From Pedobacter sp. MC2016-15 (GTDB taxonomy: Bacteria; Bacteroidota; Bacteroidia; Sphingobacteriales; Sphingobacteriaceae): a stretch of DNA of 64,000 nucleotides. Of the stretch, positions 53,743-62,592 are shown piece by piece. Below the pieces are notes generated by a model, which did no database searches, had not been told where the DNA came from, and saw nothing but the letters and a program-made list of their open reading frames with translations. The stretch is taken from contig NZ_JAPIVS010000002.1 in NCBI RefSeq assembly GCF_026239695.1, positions 893,163 through 957,162 on the forward strand. Direction: 5' to 3'. A program made the translations under genes and the position numbers. Each line of letters begins with the position of its first letter. Position 1 is the first letter of the stretch.

Positions 53743-54816
53743 TTACAAAAACATCCTCATTTGCTGGGTAGGTACCGCAAAGCTCCCGGAATCAAGAACA
53801 ATCTTTTTAGTGTTCAGGTTATTGATCCTGCAATGCAGCTTAAATGTATCACGTATCATACGGGCAATATTTCCATCGCCTCTCATGCGGTCGCCAAACC
53901 TGCTATCGTTCACCTTACCGCCATGACAGGATTGAATCATATGCCATACCTTATCAAATCTGTCCGGGAAATTCTGACGCAGCCAGTCTTCAAAGATTGG
54001 TCCTATTGCACCATTTAACCGCACTACAGTATAGCCGGCACCTACAGCCCCGCAAGAGGCAATAGTTTTTAAAACTTTGGGAATCTCATGGTCATTCAAA
54101 CCGGGAACAATAGGCGCAACCATTACACCCGTTGGGATGCCCGCAGAACTTAATTCTTCAACCACTCTCAGTCTTTGCCGGGCAGTGGTTGTTCGTGGTT
54201 CCATGGCTAGTCTGAGCTTTTCGTCCAGACTGTTGATCGAAACGTATACCATGCACAAATGTTGCTTTGCCATCTCTTGCAGGATATCCTTGTCACGCAG
54301 AATCAATGAGTTTTTGGTAATCATTCCAATGGGCTGTTTATAGGCAAGTGCGATCTCCAGCAGCTGACGGGTGAGTTTATATTCACGCTCTGCAGGCTGA
54401 TAACAGTCTGTATTTCCGGAAAGCGAGATTGTTTCGGCATTCCAGCCCTTTCGCTCAAGAAATTTCCTGAAGAGATCAGGTGCATCCTTTTTGATAATGA
54501 TCTTTCTTTCAAAATCAAGTCCCGCACTAAAACCCCAGTATTCATGAGCATTCCTGGCATAACAATAGGTACAGCCATGCTCACAGCCCTGATAGGGATT
54601 GAGTGACCAGGCCATGCCCACGTCTGGACTCTCCACCTTATTGACTATAGATTTTGATGTCCCAATAATAAAGGTTGTCTTTTGGTTCTCAACCTCCCAG
54701 TCGTCAATGCCTTCTGCGTGTTCCTGAACATACGAATTGGCTGCAAAGCGATTATGTGGGTTGAATTGAGCACCCCTGCCTTTCAGGTAATTACCAGTAT
54801 TTTTATCCTCTAACAT
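53743..54816 (-). CDS. PA0069-family radical SAM protein
   Basis: This 357-residue protein has C78-xxx-C82-xx-C85 (GCEHGCTYCYA), the standard 4Fe-4S/SAM motif, and N-terminal KGRGAQFNPHNRF, which marks the PA0069/SplB-like family. TISLSGNTDCYQPAERE and TKNSLILRDKDIL are conserved. The true reaction is unknown; some members are annotated as spore-photoproduct-lyase-related. It is convergent with clpC. A TACTAAT-AAT-ATTAGTA palindrome (54841-54857) lies in its upstream gap. Confidence 0.87.
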   Translation of the reverse strand: MLEDKNTGNYLKGRGAQFNPHNRFAANSYVQEHAEGIDDWEVENQKTTFIIGTSKSIVNKVESPDVGMAWSLNPYQGCEHGCTYCYARNAHEYWGFSAGLDFERKIIIKKDAPDLFRKFLERKGWNAETISLSGNTDCYQPAEREYKLTRQLLEIALAYKQPIGMITKNSLILRDKDILQEMAKQHLCMVYVSINSLDEKLRLAMEPRTTTARQRLRVVEELSSAGIPTGVMVAPIVPGLNDHEIPKVLKTIASCGAVGAGYTVVRLNGAIGPIFEDWLRQNFPDRFDKVWHMIQSCHGGKVNDSRFGDRMRGDGNIARMIRDTFKLHCRINNLNTKKIVLDSGSFAVPTQQMRMFL

Positions 54817-54840
54817 ATCTCTAGTATAGTTAGTTAAAAT

Positions 54841-54857
54841 TACTAATAATATTAGTA
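54841..54857. promoter_or_regulatory. palindrome TACTAAT-AAT-ATTAGTA
   Basis: Perfect 7-bp arms in the 57-bp gap upstream of the radical SAM gene. There is no T-tract, so an operator is likelier than a terminator. The binder is unknown. Confidence 0.3.
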
Positions 54858-54873
54858 TTAAGCAAGAAGGTAT

Positions 54874-56103
54874 TTATCTTTTATTGATGGGGACATAATC
54901 CATTGGGACCATATCGCCAATCTTCTCATATGCCCAGAAACCTTCGTAGAGTAAAGCTTTGGAATCATGCATTCCGCCATTTGGATAAAAGCTCACTGGT
55001 CCCTGCAGCATTTGCACCACCGAAATCTGATAGTTTGGAACATTAAGAGGACGCATGATATAATGACCCGTATTGGAATAACCGGTGCTTTCTTCTTCTT
55101 TGGTATACATTACATAAAGTTCGTCCTTGTAATTGATGGTCTTCATGTTCGGGAACATCTGTTTAACCAATGTGTCCGTGGCCACGCCAGACATGTCCAG
55201 ACTGGTATATTCCTTTGGCAGGTTTGCGATTTGCATTAACGTATTTAGTGAGTCATTGATCATTGCCGCTGAAATCACCTGTATCTTTCTCTTTCTCAGT
55301 AACCTGGCCTTTGTTGCAGCAATATAGGCATCAGAGGGCCGGTTAGGGTTGGGTGTCTTGATCCGTTTATATATAATAAAGCCCTCTTCCTCTACCTTGT
55401 TTCTGTAGAGCGATTGGAAGAAATGCTGCGGTGATCCTGCATACGCAATTTCACGGTTCTTTAACCATGTTTTTCTTTTGCTGCCAGAACCCTTCAGGTC
55501 TTCAAATACCGGAAGGCCAGAGAAAAAGACAATCCTGGTATCAAAGTTATATTCGAAGAGGTTGAGCATATATTTGAGACGGTATCCCAAAGCCTTATTT
55601 TCTACTACCAGAAATTCATTACTGGTTACACTTAAGATACGATGATCACCGTCATATTTGATGTACAGCACCTCCGGGTTAAGTATCTTACATTTTGCCG
55701 AATTTGGGGTGCGTCCAATAAAGAATTCTTTAAATAACTGCAGGTTTTTTTCGCGGTTGGGATCTGCTGTAATTACCACCTCGCGTAACTGAACAGTATT
55801 TTCCTGCAGCACAATTTTGATGTTTACGGTCTGGTCAGAGATGATTACGCTTTTGCTGAAGGGCAGGTAGCCCATCATCTGTACCACCACTTCGTAAGCA
55901 CCCGGCTTTAAATTAGCAAGGTTAAACTGCCCGTCATTATTTGTAACTGTCGCCGTCGTATAACCACTGAGATAAATACCTGCCCCAGGGAGGGTTTCTC
56001 CTTTTTTATCCTGCACAACACCTGTAATGGAAAACAGTTTCTGGGCCTGCACATTTACACTTAATACCAGCAGAAATAGTGTCCCGAGGAGATACTTGAT
56101 CAT
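54874..56103 (-). CDS. exported carboxypeptidase-regulatory-domain protein
   Basis: This 409-residue protein has a signal peptide (cut near VQAQ) and a CarboxypepD_reg-like beta-sandwich at about 22-110 (ITGVVQDKKGETLPGAGIYL). About 300 residues without a recognised domain follow. A similar beta-sandwich opens many Bacteroidota TonB receptors, but no barrel follows here. A role at the outer membrane is inferred. It starts 5 nt after recN, so the two are co-transcribed. Confidence 0.72.
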   Translation of the reverse strand: MIKYLLGTLFLLVLSVNVQAQKLFSITGVVQDKKGETLPGAGIYLSGYTTATVTNNDGQFNLANLKPGAYEVVVQMMGYLPFSKSVIISDQTVNIKIVLQENTVQLREVVITADPNREKNLQLFKEFFIGRTPNSAKCKILNPEVLYIKYDGDHRILSVTSNEFLVVENKALGYRLKYMLNLFEYNFDTRIVFFSGLPVFEDLKGSGSKRKTWLKNREIAYAGSPQHFFQSLYRNKVEEEGFIIYKRIKTPNPNRPSDAYIAATKARLLRKRKIQVISAAMINDSLNTLMQIANLPKEYTSLDMSGVATDTLVKQMFPNMKTINYKDELYVMYTKEEESTGYSNTGHYIMRPLNVPNYQISVVQMLQGPVSFYPNGGMHDSKALLYEGFWAYEKIGDMVPMDYVPINKR

Positions 56104-56108
56104 AGGGG

Positions 56109-57770
56109 CTAGTTTTTAAAGCTGAGCAGGTCCTCTGCGTTTTTGAGTGCAGATTCACCAGGATTTTTTCCACTGAGCATCTCAGCTATTGCTGCTACAC
56201 GCTCTTCGCTGCTCAATCTGCGTATCCCCGTGGTCGTTCTGTCGCCATCTTCTTTTTTATAGACAAAGTAATGCGCTTCGCCCTTCGCAGCAATCTGAGG
56301 GAGGTGCGTGATACAGATTACCTGCATGTTCTGCTCCAGTTCACCGATTACATCACCTACGCGTAATGCCGTTTCGCCTGAAATACCAGTGTCAATTTCA
56401 TCAAAAATAAGCGTTGGCAATGCAGTATGTTTGGAGATGATAGACTTGATGGCCAGCATCAGTCGCGACAGCTCCCCGCCGGAGGCAACCTTTCCTACAG
56501 GAGCAGGTGCCTGTCCGGCATTTGCCGAAAACAGCAATGCGATCATATCTTTGCCGTCCTTATTCAGGTTTTCTACTACCGTCTGTTCAATTTTTATTTT
56601 CGCATTCGGCATACCAACCTGCACCAGGATTTCTCCCACCTGCTTTTGTGCTACGGTGATTGCTTTGCTTCGTTTTTTTGACAGCGTATCTGCTATTTTC
56701 TCCAGATCAATTTTCAGGGCATTGATCTCTTTGATCAGGCGCTCTATCTCTTCATCACTATTCAGCAGTGTATTTAAACTGTCTGATAGTTCTGCCTGTA
56801 TGGCGAGCAACTCCTCGATGCTATTCACACGGTGTTTCTGCTGCAGCGTGTAAACCGTGTCCAGTCTTGTATTGATTTCTTCGATACGCGAGGGGTTAAA
56901 CACAATATTTTCTTCAGATGATGCGGTTTCATCGGCTATGTCCCTGATCTCGATCAATGAAGATCTTAATCTATCATTGAGGGCCACATATGCAGGATTG
57001 AACTTTTCTATGCCCTGCAGTTGAATGATAACTTCTTTTAATATAGGGATTACTGCGGTTTCTTCGCCGTCAAGCAGATTATAGCCATTTACCAAGCCTC
57101 TTTTTATACTCTCAGCGTGGTTCAGTGCTTCCAGTTCCATCTCAAGAGCAGCCTGTTCATCTGCATTCAGATTTGCATTTTCCAGCTCATTGTACAGGAA
57201 TTGCTCGTAATCCTGTTTGCTGCGTGCCTCATCGGCAGATGTCTGCAAATTAAGCAGGTGTTGTAAATGCTTTTTATACGTCTTAAATTTCTGTCTGTAA
57301 TCCGTCAACAGTGGCAAATGGTCGGATAAGGTGTCTACAACAGATAACTGGAATCCCGGATCATTTACCTCTGAAGTAGCATGCTGTGAATGGATGTCGA
57401 TCAGTTTTTCTCCAATCAGCTTCATTACTGCCAGCGTTACGGGAGTATCATTGATGAAGGCCCTGGACTTACCGTCTATAGAAATTTCCCTTCTCAAAAT
57501 GCTGTCCCGATGGAAGTCGAGGTCAAGTTCTTCAAAATAGCCTTGCAGAGATGTGCCGGATAGTTTAAACTGCCCTTCGATCACACATTTTTTATCCTGG
57601 TTAAAGAAGTATTTAGTTTCCGCACGCTGGCCCAGAATCAGAGAGAGTGCGCCTAACATGATAGACTTACCTGCACCTGTCTCACCAGTGATAATATTCA
57701 GACCTTTATCGAGTTCAAGGTCAACACTATCGATCAATGCATAATTACGTATAGAAAGTTTCTGTAGCAT
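56109..57770 (-). CDS. recN: DNA repair protein RecN
   Basis: This 553-residue SMC-like ATPase has Walker A GETGAGKS (29-36), a long coiled coil (about 150-370), signature ASGGELSRLMLAIKSI and Walker B TLIFDEIDTGISG. It acts early in double-strand-break repair. In other Bacteroidota recN tends to stand after coaBC and porD; here the BlaI/M56 pair lies between. A TAATTTAG box (57779-57786, minus strand) ends 8 nt before its ATG and could be its own promoter. Confidence 0.92.
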   Translation of the reverse strand: MLQKLSIRNYALIDSVDLELDKGLNIITGETGAGKSIMLGALSLILGQRAETKYFFNQDKKCVIEGQFKLSGTSLQGYFEELDLDFHRDSILRREISIDGKSRAFINDTPVTLAVMKLIGEKLIDIHSQHATSEVNDPGFQLSVVDTLSDHLPLLTDYRQKFKTYKKHLQHLLNLQTSADEARSKQDYEQFLYNELENANLNADEQAALEMELEALNHAESIKRGLVNGYNLLDGEETAVIPILKEVIIQLQGIEKFNPAYVALNDRLRSSLIEIRDIADETASSEENIVFNPSRIEEINTRLDTVYTLQQKHRVNSIEELLAIQAELSDSLNTLLNSDEEIERLIKEINALKIDLEKIADTLSKKRSKAITVAQKQVGEILVQVGMPNAKIKIEQTVVENLNKDGKDMIALLFSANAGQAPAPVGKVASGGELSRLMLAIKSIISKHTALPTLIFDEIDTGISGETALRVGDVIGELEQNMQVICITHLPQIAAKGEAHYFVYKKEDGDRTTTGIRRLSSEERVAAIAEMLSGKNPGESALKNAEDLLSFKN

Positions 57771-57824
57771 ATTCTTTGCTAAATTATGAAAACTTAGTCA
57801 ATGGATGTTTATTTCTTTATAAAC

Positions 57825-57865
57825 AAAAAAAGCCCCGGATAGATTGAACTAAACGGGGCTTTTTT
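57825..57865 (-). terminator. terminator of the blaI-M56 operon
   Basis: AAAAAAGCCCCG pairs with CGGGGCTTTTTT around a 16-nt loop, with T-runs on both strands. It lies between the M56 stop and the recN start. Confidence 0.82.
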
Positions 57866-57896
57866 GAGAGTGCGGACAAAAACCGGGGCAGTGTTC

Positions 57897-59627
57897 CTAG
57901 TTCTCGTCTTTTTTATTTTTCTTGTTTACCAGTTCTTCAACATCCTGATCAAATTTCTTTTTCAGCTCGATATACTCAGGAGTTTCCTTTACTTTCCTGG
58001 TATTTTCATTGTCCACAATAATCCTCATTGGTTGCCCCTGGGTAATGGTCAGGGAATGCAGGTTCTTTTTAAACTGAGGATCATTCACCATCTTTTGAGC
58101 ATCGATAGCAGCCATTTTTGCCTGCAGCTGTATCTTTTTGATCAGCTCTTTGCGTTCAGGAGAGTCCGCTTTAGCTCTCATATCAGCAGCGAGCTTTTCC
58201 CATTTAGCTTTCTGTTCCGGGGAGTTGAACTTACGTTGTAATTCTACTCCCTTTTTCTCGATTTCTGCCTGCATTTTCTTAATCGCTGCTTCATCCTTTC
58301 CGTTTAGCTGAGCCATGGTCATGTCAGTTACGTCGGCGGAGAATTTGATGACCATATCTGTCAGAGGAGCAATGATTGCAATCTCAGGTGCGATTGGGGC
58401 CTCAGGTTCCTGTGGTGGTGCAGGAATGGTAGTTGCAGCTTTAGGTGCCTTTGGAGCTACAGGGATTTTTCCACTTGGCGGAGCAGCTGGAGCAGGTGGT
58501 CCAGGAACACATACTGAGTCGGTTTTTTTTATCTTAATGAGTTTTTTTGCTTTTTTCTTTATGGTATCCTGCAGGAGTATTTGTGCTGAAGCAGGGATCA
58601 TATCTTTTGTTTTTGCTGTAGTGCTGATGGTCTTTTCTTTTTCTGCGGGGTTGATCCAGGCCAGAGAAATAATTGTAGCAAAAGTAAGCGTCACAGCAAA
58701 CAGTTTTTGGCGGGAGTTGGCATAAGTAGTTTTCATATCAGTAATTCTTTTGATGCGTTGATACAAGTGTTGATTAGCGCCTGTCGCGGCTAATGCCAGC
58801 ACTGGTCTGCTTTGGTCGGTAATCAGTTCCAGGGTTAACAGGGCATGGGCATAGGTAAGCGGTGTATGGGTGAGTTTTATGACCAGGTCGTCACAGGCAT
58901 GTTCGCGTTCTATATTGATCAATCTGCCGGCAAGCCATACAAATGGGTTGAAGAAAAGAATCGTGTCGATCATGGTTTTGATCAGGTTGAACAGATAATC
59001 ATTCCTTCTGATATGGGAAAGTTCATGGATCAGAATGGTTTCTACCTGTTTCAGGTCCATCTGTGCAGCAAGAGCAATTGGAAAGAGGATTACCGGTTTG
59101 AAGAAACCAATGACCAGGGGCACCGTAACATGATCTGACAATCGGAAGCTGATTTCTTTTTTAATATGGAGTTCCTTTTTCAGGTTTTCAAAGAGCGATT
59201 TCCAGGTTTCCGGGATTACTGTATATGTTGATTTTTTTAGCGCCTGTACTTTGCGGTAACCTTGCACCACAATCAATGACTGGATAATCAGGCCGATGCT
59301 ATAGGAGAGTACCAGGTAAGGAAACACCATCTCGATGTACTGGGATATGTTTTGTGGCACTGCTGCGGGGAGGACTAAGGCCTGCGCCGTAAACTTTTGA
59401 TTTGCTGCTTCTGCCGGCCAGTGAAATGCCATTGAGAAGGTGACTACAAAAGCTGCAAACATCAGACAAATTGAGCCATAGGCCATTGCGTATTTCTGCC
59501 TGGCATTGAGCCCGAAGGCCTTCATTTGAGAAGGAATTAGTAAGGCATAGATCAGCGCACTTTGCCATAGCGAATGTAATATGCTCCAGCCTGTGGCCTG
59601 TACGAGATTGTGTAGTAAAGTTTCCAT
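57897..59627 (-). CDS. BlaR1-like M56 membrane metallopeptidase with unusual C-terminal region
   Basis: This 576-residue protein has membrane segments near 12-32, 46-68, 103-124 and 308-326. The zinc motif HELSH (201-205) with EREHACDD (240-247) as third-ligand region is intact. The family senses an external signal and cleaves a BlaI-type repressor, whose gene is directly upstream (1 nt apart). After the last membrane segment there is no penicillin-binding domain. Instead there is a Pro/Ala-rich stretch (374-415), then a charged helical or coiled-coil region (440-520). The signal is therefore not a beta-lactam bound in the classical way. Confidence 0.85.
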   Translation of the reverse strand: METLLHNLVQATGWSILHSLWQSALIYALLIPSQMKAFGLNARQKYAMAYGSICLMFAAFVVTFSMAFHWPAEAANQKFTAQALVLPAAVPQNISQYIEMVFPYLVLSYSIGLIIQSLIVVQGYRKVQALKKSTYTVIPETWKSLFENLKKELHIKKEISFRLSDHVTVPLVIGFFKPVILFPIALAAQMDLKQVETILIHELSHIRRNDYLFNLIKTMIDTILFFNPFVWLAGRLINIEREHACDDLVIKLTHTPLTYAHALLTLELITDQSRPVLALAATGANQHLYQRIKRITDMKTTYANSRQKLFAVTLTFATIISLAWINPAEKEKTISTTAKTKDMIPASAQILLQDTIKKKAKKLIKIKKTDSVCVPGPPAPAAPPSGKIPVAPKAPKAATTIPAPPQEPEAPIAPEIAIIAPLTDMVIKFSADVTDMTMAQLNGKDEAAIKKMQAEIEKKGVELQRKFNSPEQKAKWEKLAADMRAKADSPERKELIKKIQLQAKMAAIDAQKMVNDPQFKKNLHSLTITQGQPMRIIVDNENTRKVKETPEYIELKKKFDQDVEELVNKKNKKDEN

Positions 59628-59628
59628 A

Positions 59629-60012
59629 TCAATTTTGATCTAACTGGTCTAAATATTTCTTTATCGCATCGATTTCATCCTTACTGGATTTGTGGTTACC
59701 CAGTGCCTGCATAACCATCCTGGCAGCAGATCCGTTAAAGGCATTGTCAATTAATCTTGATACCAGATGCTGCTGTGTTTTCTGCTGACTGGCCAGGGCA
59801 CTGTAAATATGTGTTTTAGAACTTGTATCTCTTTTAACCAGGCCTTTTTCATGCATAATCTGCATCAGTTTGAGGGTAGTGGTATAGCCTGCTTCTTTGT
59901 TTCTGGTAAGGATCTCGTGAACATCCCTTACTGTGCAGTTTCCTTTCTCCCATAAAATCTGGAGGATTTCCAGTTCGCTTTCTGTTGGTTTTGCTGAAGG
60001 TTCTGTAGACAT
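59629..60012 (-). CDS. BlaI/MecI/CopY-family transcriptional repressor
   Basis: This 127-residue winged-helix protein has PTESELEILQILWEKGNCTVRDV and TTTLKLMQIMHEKGLVKRD, the DNA-binding half, then a C-terminal dimerisation helix region. BlaI repressors bind paired palindromes and fall off when cleaved by a partner M56 protease, which is the next gene. Two identical-arm palindromes lie over its promoter, so it most likely represses itself and the protease. Confidence 0.9.
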   Translation of the reverse strand: MSTEPSAKPTESELEILQILWEKGNCTVRDVHEILTRNKEAGYTTTLKLMQIMHEKGLVKRDTSSKTHIYSALASQQKTQQHLVSRLIDNAFNGSAARMVMQALGNHKSSKDEIDAIKKYLDQLDQN

Positions 60013-60013
60013 C

Positions 60014-60069
60014 TTTGTTTATACGAATTGTTTCGTATTCAAATGTACGAAGTAATTCGTATAAACAAA
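60014..60069 (-). promoter_or_regulatory. blaI promoter with two nested BlaI-type operators
   Basis: TACGAA-N4-TTCGTA occurs at 60022-60037 and 60046-60061 (centres 24 bp apart). The outer arms TTTGTTTATACGAATT (60014-60029) and its complement (60054-60069) make a larger palindrome. On the minus strand TTTG (60069-60066), 18 bp and TACATTTG (60047-60040) form a full promoter, covered by operator two; operator one covers the start site. Confidence 0.75.
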
Positions 60070-60087
60070 ATTATTTTCAAAATAATT
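60069..60087. repeat. AT-rich palindrome
   Basis: AATTATTTT-C-AAAATAATT lies upstream of the blaI operators and 37 bp after the porD stop. It could be a weak end signal for porD. Confidence 0.3.
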
Positions 60088-60123
60088 GTAAATGTATTGA
60101 ATCAGAGTGAGATGCAGAACTGA

Positions 60124-61023
60124 TTAGTTTTTTTTCAGGGCGTCATACTTGCTCAGGTTTGCAGGGTCAATTTCATTAAGCAGGTTATAGCCATCCAGCT
60201 TATCCTGGGCAGTGCCCATAGAGAGGATATTGACGATTTCCTCGGCCTTGGTGGCGAAGTAGACATTGGGAAAGATAGATCCTAGTTTCTTCTTGTCCAT
60301 TAGTTTTAACTCGGGCAGGAAACCCAGCATCAGTTTTGTAGCTTTTGCAGGATCGGCTTGTAAATGATCGAGAGTATTCAGGTGGTAGTTATAGATGAAG
60401 ACCCGTAGTTCCTCAAAGCTTTTGTTAAGCAAGTTTTCGTTTAACCAGTAACGGTTACGTAAACCGTCGAAAGCTTTCCAGCCAGAGTTACCTGATGTTT
60501 GGGCAATATTCAGGATCGTTTGTGCTTTCAGGTAGTATGGTGTTCCTCCGAGTTTACTGAAACTGTCTTTGTCCATACCGATGATGGTATAAGCGTAGTA
60601 AGAGAGCAGAGAACTGAGGTTGGTAAGGTAATTCTGATCTGAGAAATCAATGGGCTGTCCTTCATTATAGCTGAAATCGAAATCCTTGTCACTTAAGTTG
60701 AGCAGGGTAGTGCTGTATGAAGTTCCATAAACAGGCCGGCTGGTCTGGATCTGGGCTTCAGCCTTGTAGGCCGAACTTCCGTCCCATGCTGTGATGGTGA
60801 TTACAAAATTGCAATCTATCCTCTCCTGGGGCTGATAGCTCTGATTGCTCCATTTATTATTATTGAGAAAGTTGCGTATGGTAGACTGAATGAGATCGAC
60901 ATTGGCCTTATTGATATTGGAGACCTGGGGTGCAATCACCTGTACCCTGGCATTCAATTCCTGAGCATCTGCACCGATGAACACTAACAGGGACAATACA
61001 ATCAGAGACAGTGTCTTTTTCAT
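60124..61023 (-). CDS. porD: PorD-type protein (DUF4835), type IX secretion
   Basis: This 299-residue exported protein has a signal peptide (cut near GADAQ). It matches DUF4835: ELNARVQVIAPQVSNINKA, TLLNLSDKDFDFSYNEGQPI, then LSSLLSYYAYTIIGMDKDSF. The family is annotated as T9SS component PorD. Its molecular role is unclear. It overlaps coaBC by 4 nt, giving the run bamD-rpoZ-coaBC-porD, so it is expressed with core genes. Naming relies on family recognition and this context. Confidence 0.76.
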   Translation of the reverse strand: MKKTLSLIVLSLLVFIGADAQELNARVQVIAPQVSNINKANVDLIQSTIRNFLNNNKWSNQSYQPQERIDCNFVITITAWDGSSAYKAEAQIQTSRPVYGTSYSTTLLNLSDKDFDFSYNEGQPIDFSDQNYLTNLSSLLSYYAYTIIGMDKDSFSKLGGTPYYLKAQTILNIAQTSGNSGWKAFDGLRNRYWLNENLLNKSFEELRVFIYNYHLNTLDHLQADPAKATKLMLGFLPELKLMDKKKLGSIFPNVYFATKAEEIVNILSMGTAQDKLDGYNLLNEIDPANLSKYDALKKN

Positions 61024-62219
61024 GCCTTATAAAGCTTTAATATTGCAGTGCAGATGTCTTGTGCTACTTGAGCTTTTGGCTTCAATTCGTAGGTTACTTT
61101 TTCTTCTGCACGATTAAAGATAGTAATTTTGTTGGTATCTTTTTTAAAGCCAGCACCTTTATCCTGCAGAGAGTTGAGGACGATCAGATCGAGGTTTTTC
61201 TTTCTGAGTTTGTAAATGGCGTTCTCTTCCTCGTTATTGGTTTCAAGTGCGAAGCCTACCAGGATTTGCTCCGGGCTTTTCATTTGACCGAGAGTAAGCA
61301 AAATGTCAGTCGTTTTCTTTAATGTAATCGTAAACTCCTCGTCTTTCTTTTTGATTTTCTGAAGAGCAACTTCAGCAGGAGTATAATCTGCCACGGCAGC
61401 GCTCATGATAATGATATTGCTTTGTGCGAAGTGATCTGTACAGGCTTCAAGCATTTCAGCTGCGGTGATCACATCAATTCTGCTCAGCTGCTGGTTGCTC
61501 TTTTCAGCTGTTGGGCCGCTGATCAGGGTCACATCAGCTCCAAGTCTTGCCATTTCATCTGCCAGGGCGAAGCCCATTTTTCCGGAGGAGTGATTTCCTA
61601 CGAAACGTACCGGATCAATGGGTTCATAGGTGGGGCCGGCGGTAACCATGACTTTTAGTCCGGTGAGGGGTAGATTCTTTCTGATCACAGCAGTGATGAA
61701 GCTGATAATTTCTTCTGGTTCTGCCATTCGCCCTTCTCCATAAAGACCGCTGGCGAGCTCGCCCTTGCCCGGAGAAATCATTACGTTTCCAAATTCCTGA
61801 AGTTTATCAATATTAGCCCTGGTGCTTTCATGTTTCCACATGTCGAGATCCATAGCCGGGGCGTAAAACACCGGGCATTTGGCACTCAGGTAAACAGCGC
61901 TCAGCAGGTTATCGCAAAGCCCGTTGGCCATCTTACCGATAGTATTGGCGCTTGCGGGTGCAATAATCATATAGTCTGCCCAAAGGCCTAATTCTACATG
62001 ATTACTCCATACGCCGGTTTCTTCTTCGAAGTATTTTGTATAAACTGGATTTTTTGAGAGGGTAGCAAGGGTGAGCGGTGTGATGAAGTTTGCCGCATCT
62101 GCAGTGAGGATTACCTTGACGTTTGCGCCGGCTTTAATCAGGAGTCTGACTAAAACGGCAGATTTGTAGGCTGCGATGCTACCGCAAACGCCAAGGATAA
62201 TGTTTTTATTTTTGAGCAT
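61020..62219 (-). CDS. coaBC: bifunctional phosphopantothenoylcysteine decarboxylase/synthetase
   Basis: This 399-residue protein makes 4'-phosphopantetheine from phosphopantothenate and cysteine on the CoA route. The N-terminal CoaC flavodomain has GSIAAYKS (13-20) and H74. The C-terminal CoaB synthetase starts near 185 with TAGPTYEPIDPVRFVGNHSSGKMG. Two CoaC active-site positions differ from E. coli Dfp: the PxMN motif reads PAMD (D124), and the ACG-type Cys is Ser157 (LASGLYGEGRM). It starts 46 nt after rpoZ. Confidence 0.9.
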   Translation of the reverse strand: MLKNKNIILGVCGSIAAYKSAVLVRLLIKAGANVKVILTADAANFITPLTLATLSKNPVYTKYFEEETGVWSNHVELGLWADYMIIAPASANTIGKMANGLCDNLLSAVYLSAKCPVFYAPAMDLDMWKHESTRANIDKLQEFGNVMISPGKGELASGLYGEGRMAEPEEIISFITAVIRKNLPLTGLKVMVTAGPTYEPIDPVRFVGNHSSGKMGFALADEMARLGADVTLISGPTAEKSNQQLSRIDVITAAEMLEACTDHFAQSNIIIMSAAVADYTPAEVALQKIKKKDEEFTITLKKTTDILLTLGQMKSPEQILVGFALETNNEEENAIYKLRKKNLDLIVLNSLQDKGAGFKKDTNKITIFNRAEEKVTYELKPKAQVAQDICTAILKLYKA

Positions 62220-62265
62220 GGTCTATTAATGCAATTGAATATGCAAATTAACGGATATGCTGGTA

Positions 62266-62592
62266 TTATTGCTGATCTTTTGTCGGATTTCTGTGATAAA
62301 CTTTGTCGTTCAGAAACTCGTCGATCGCAATCAGCGAAGGTTTAGGCATGCGCTCATAGTGCTTGCTGATTTCAATTTGTTCCCTGTTTTCAAAAATCTC
62401 CTCCAGGTTGTCATTAGACGAAGCGAATTCAGCTAATTTGCCATGAAGTTCTTCTTTCATGTTATTAGAAATCTGATTAGCCCTTTTAGAAATAATCACT
62501 AAAGACTCGTAAATATTCTCTGTCTTCTGATCTAAATCATTTACATTTCTTGTTACCGTAGTATTTGGTATTGCGGCTTTATTCGTATTCAT
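62266..62592 (-). CDS. rpoZ: RNA polymerase omega subunit, Bacteroidota type
   Basis: This 108-residue protein has NVNDLDQKTENIYESLVIISKRANQI, the Bacteroidota version of the omega fold that binds the beta' C-terminus, and a C-terminal extension ending in NPTKDQQ. Omega helps assembly and ppGpp response in other bacteria. Its ATG overlaps the bamD stop by one base (TAATG), so translation is coupled. Confidence 0.85.
   Translation of the reverse strand: MNTNKAAIPNTTVTRNVNDLDQKTENIYESLVIISKRANQISNNMKEELHGKLAEFASSNDNLEEIFENREQIEISKHYERMPKPSLIAIDEFLNDKVYHRNPTKDQQ

Noticed and set aside
56308..56853. 181-codon + strand frame
   Set aside because: Antisense to recN; no start context or recognised domain.
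57897..60012. Beta-lactam resistance operon
   Set aside because: The repressor and protease fit, but there is no beta-lactamase gene and no penicillin-binding sensor domain.
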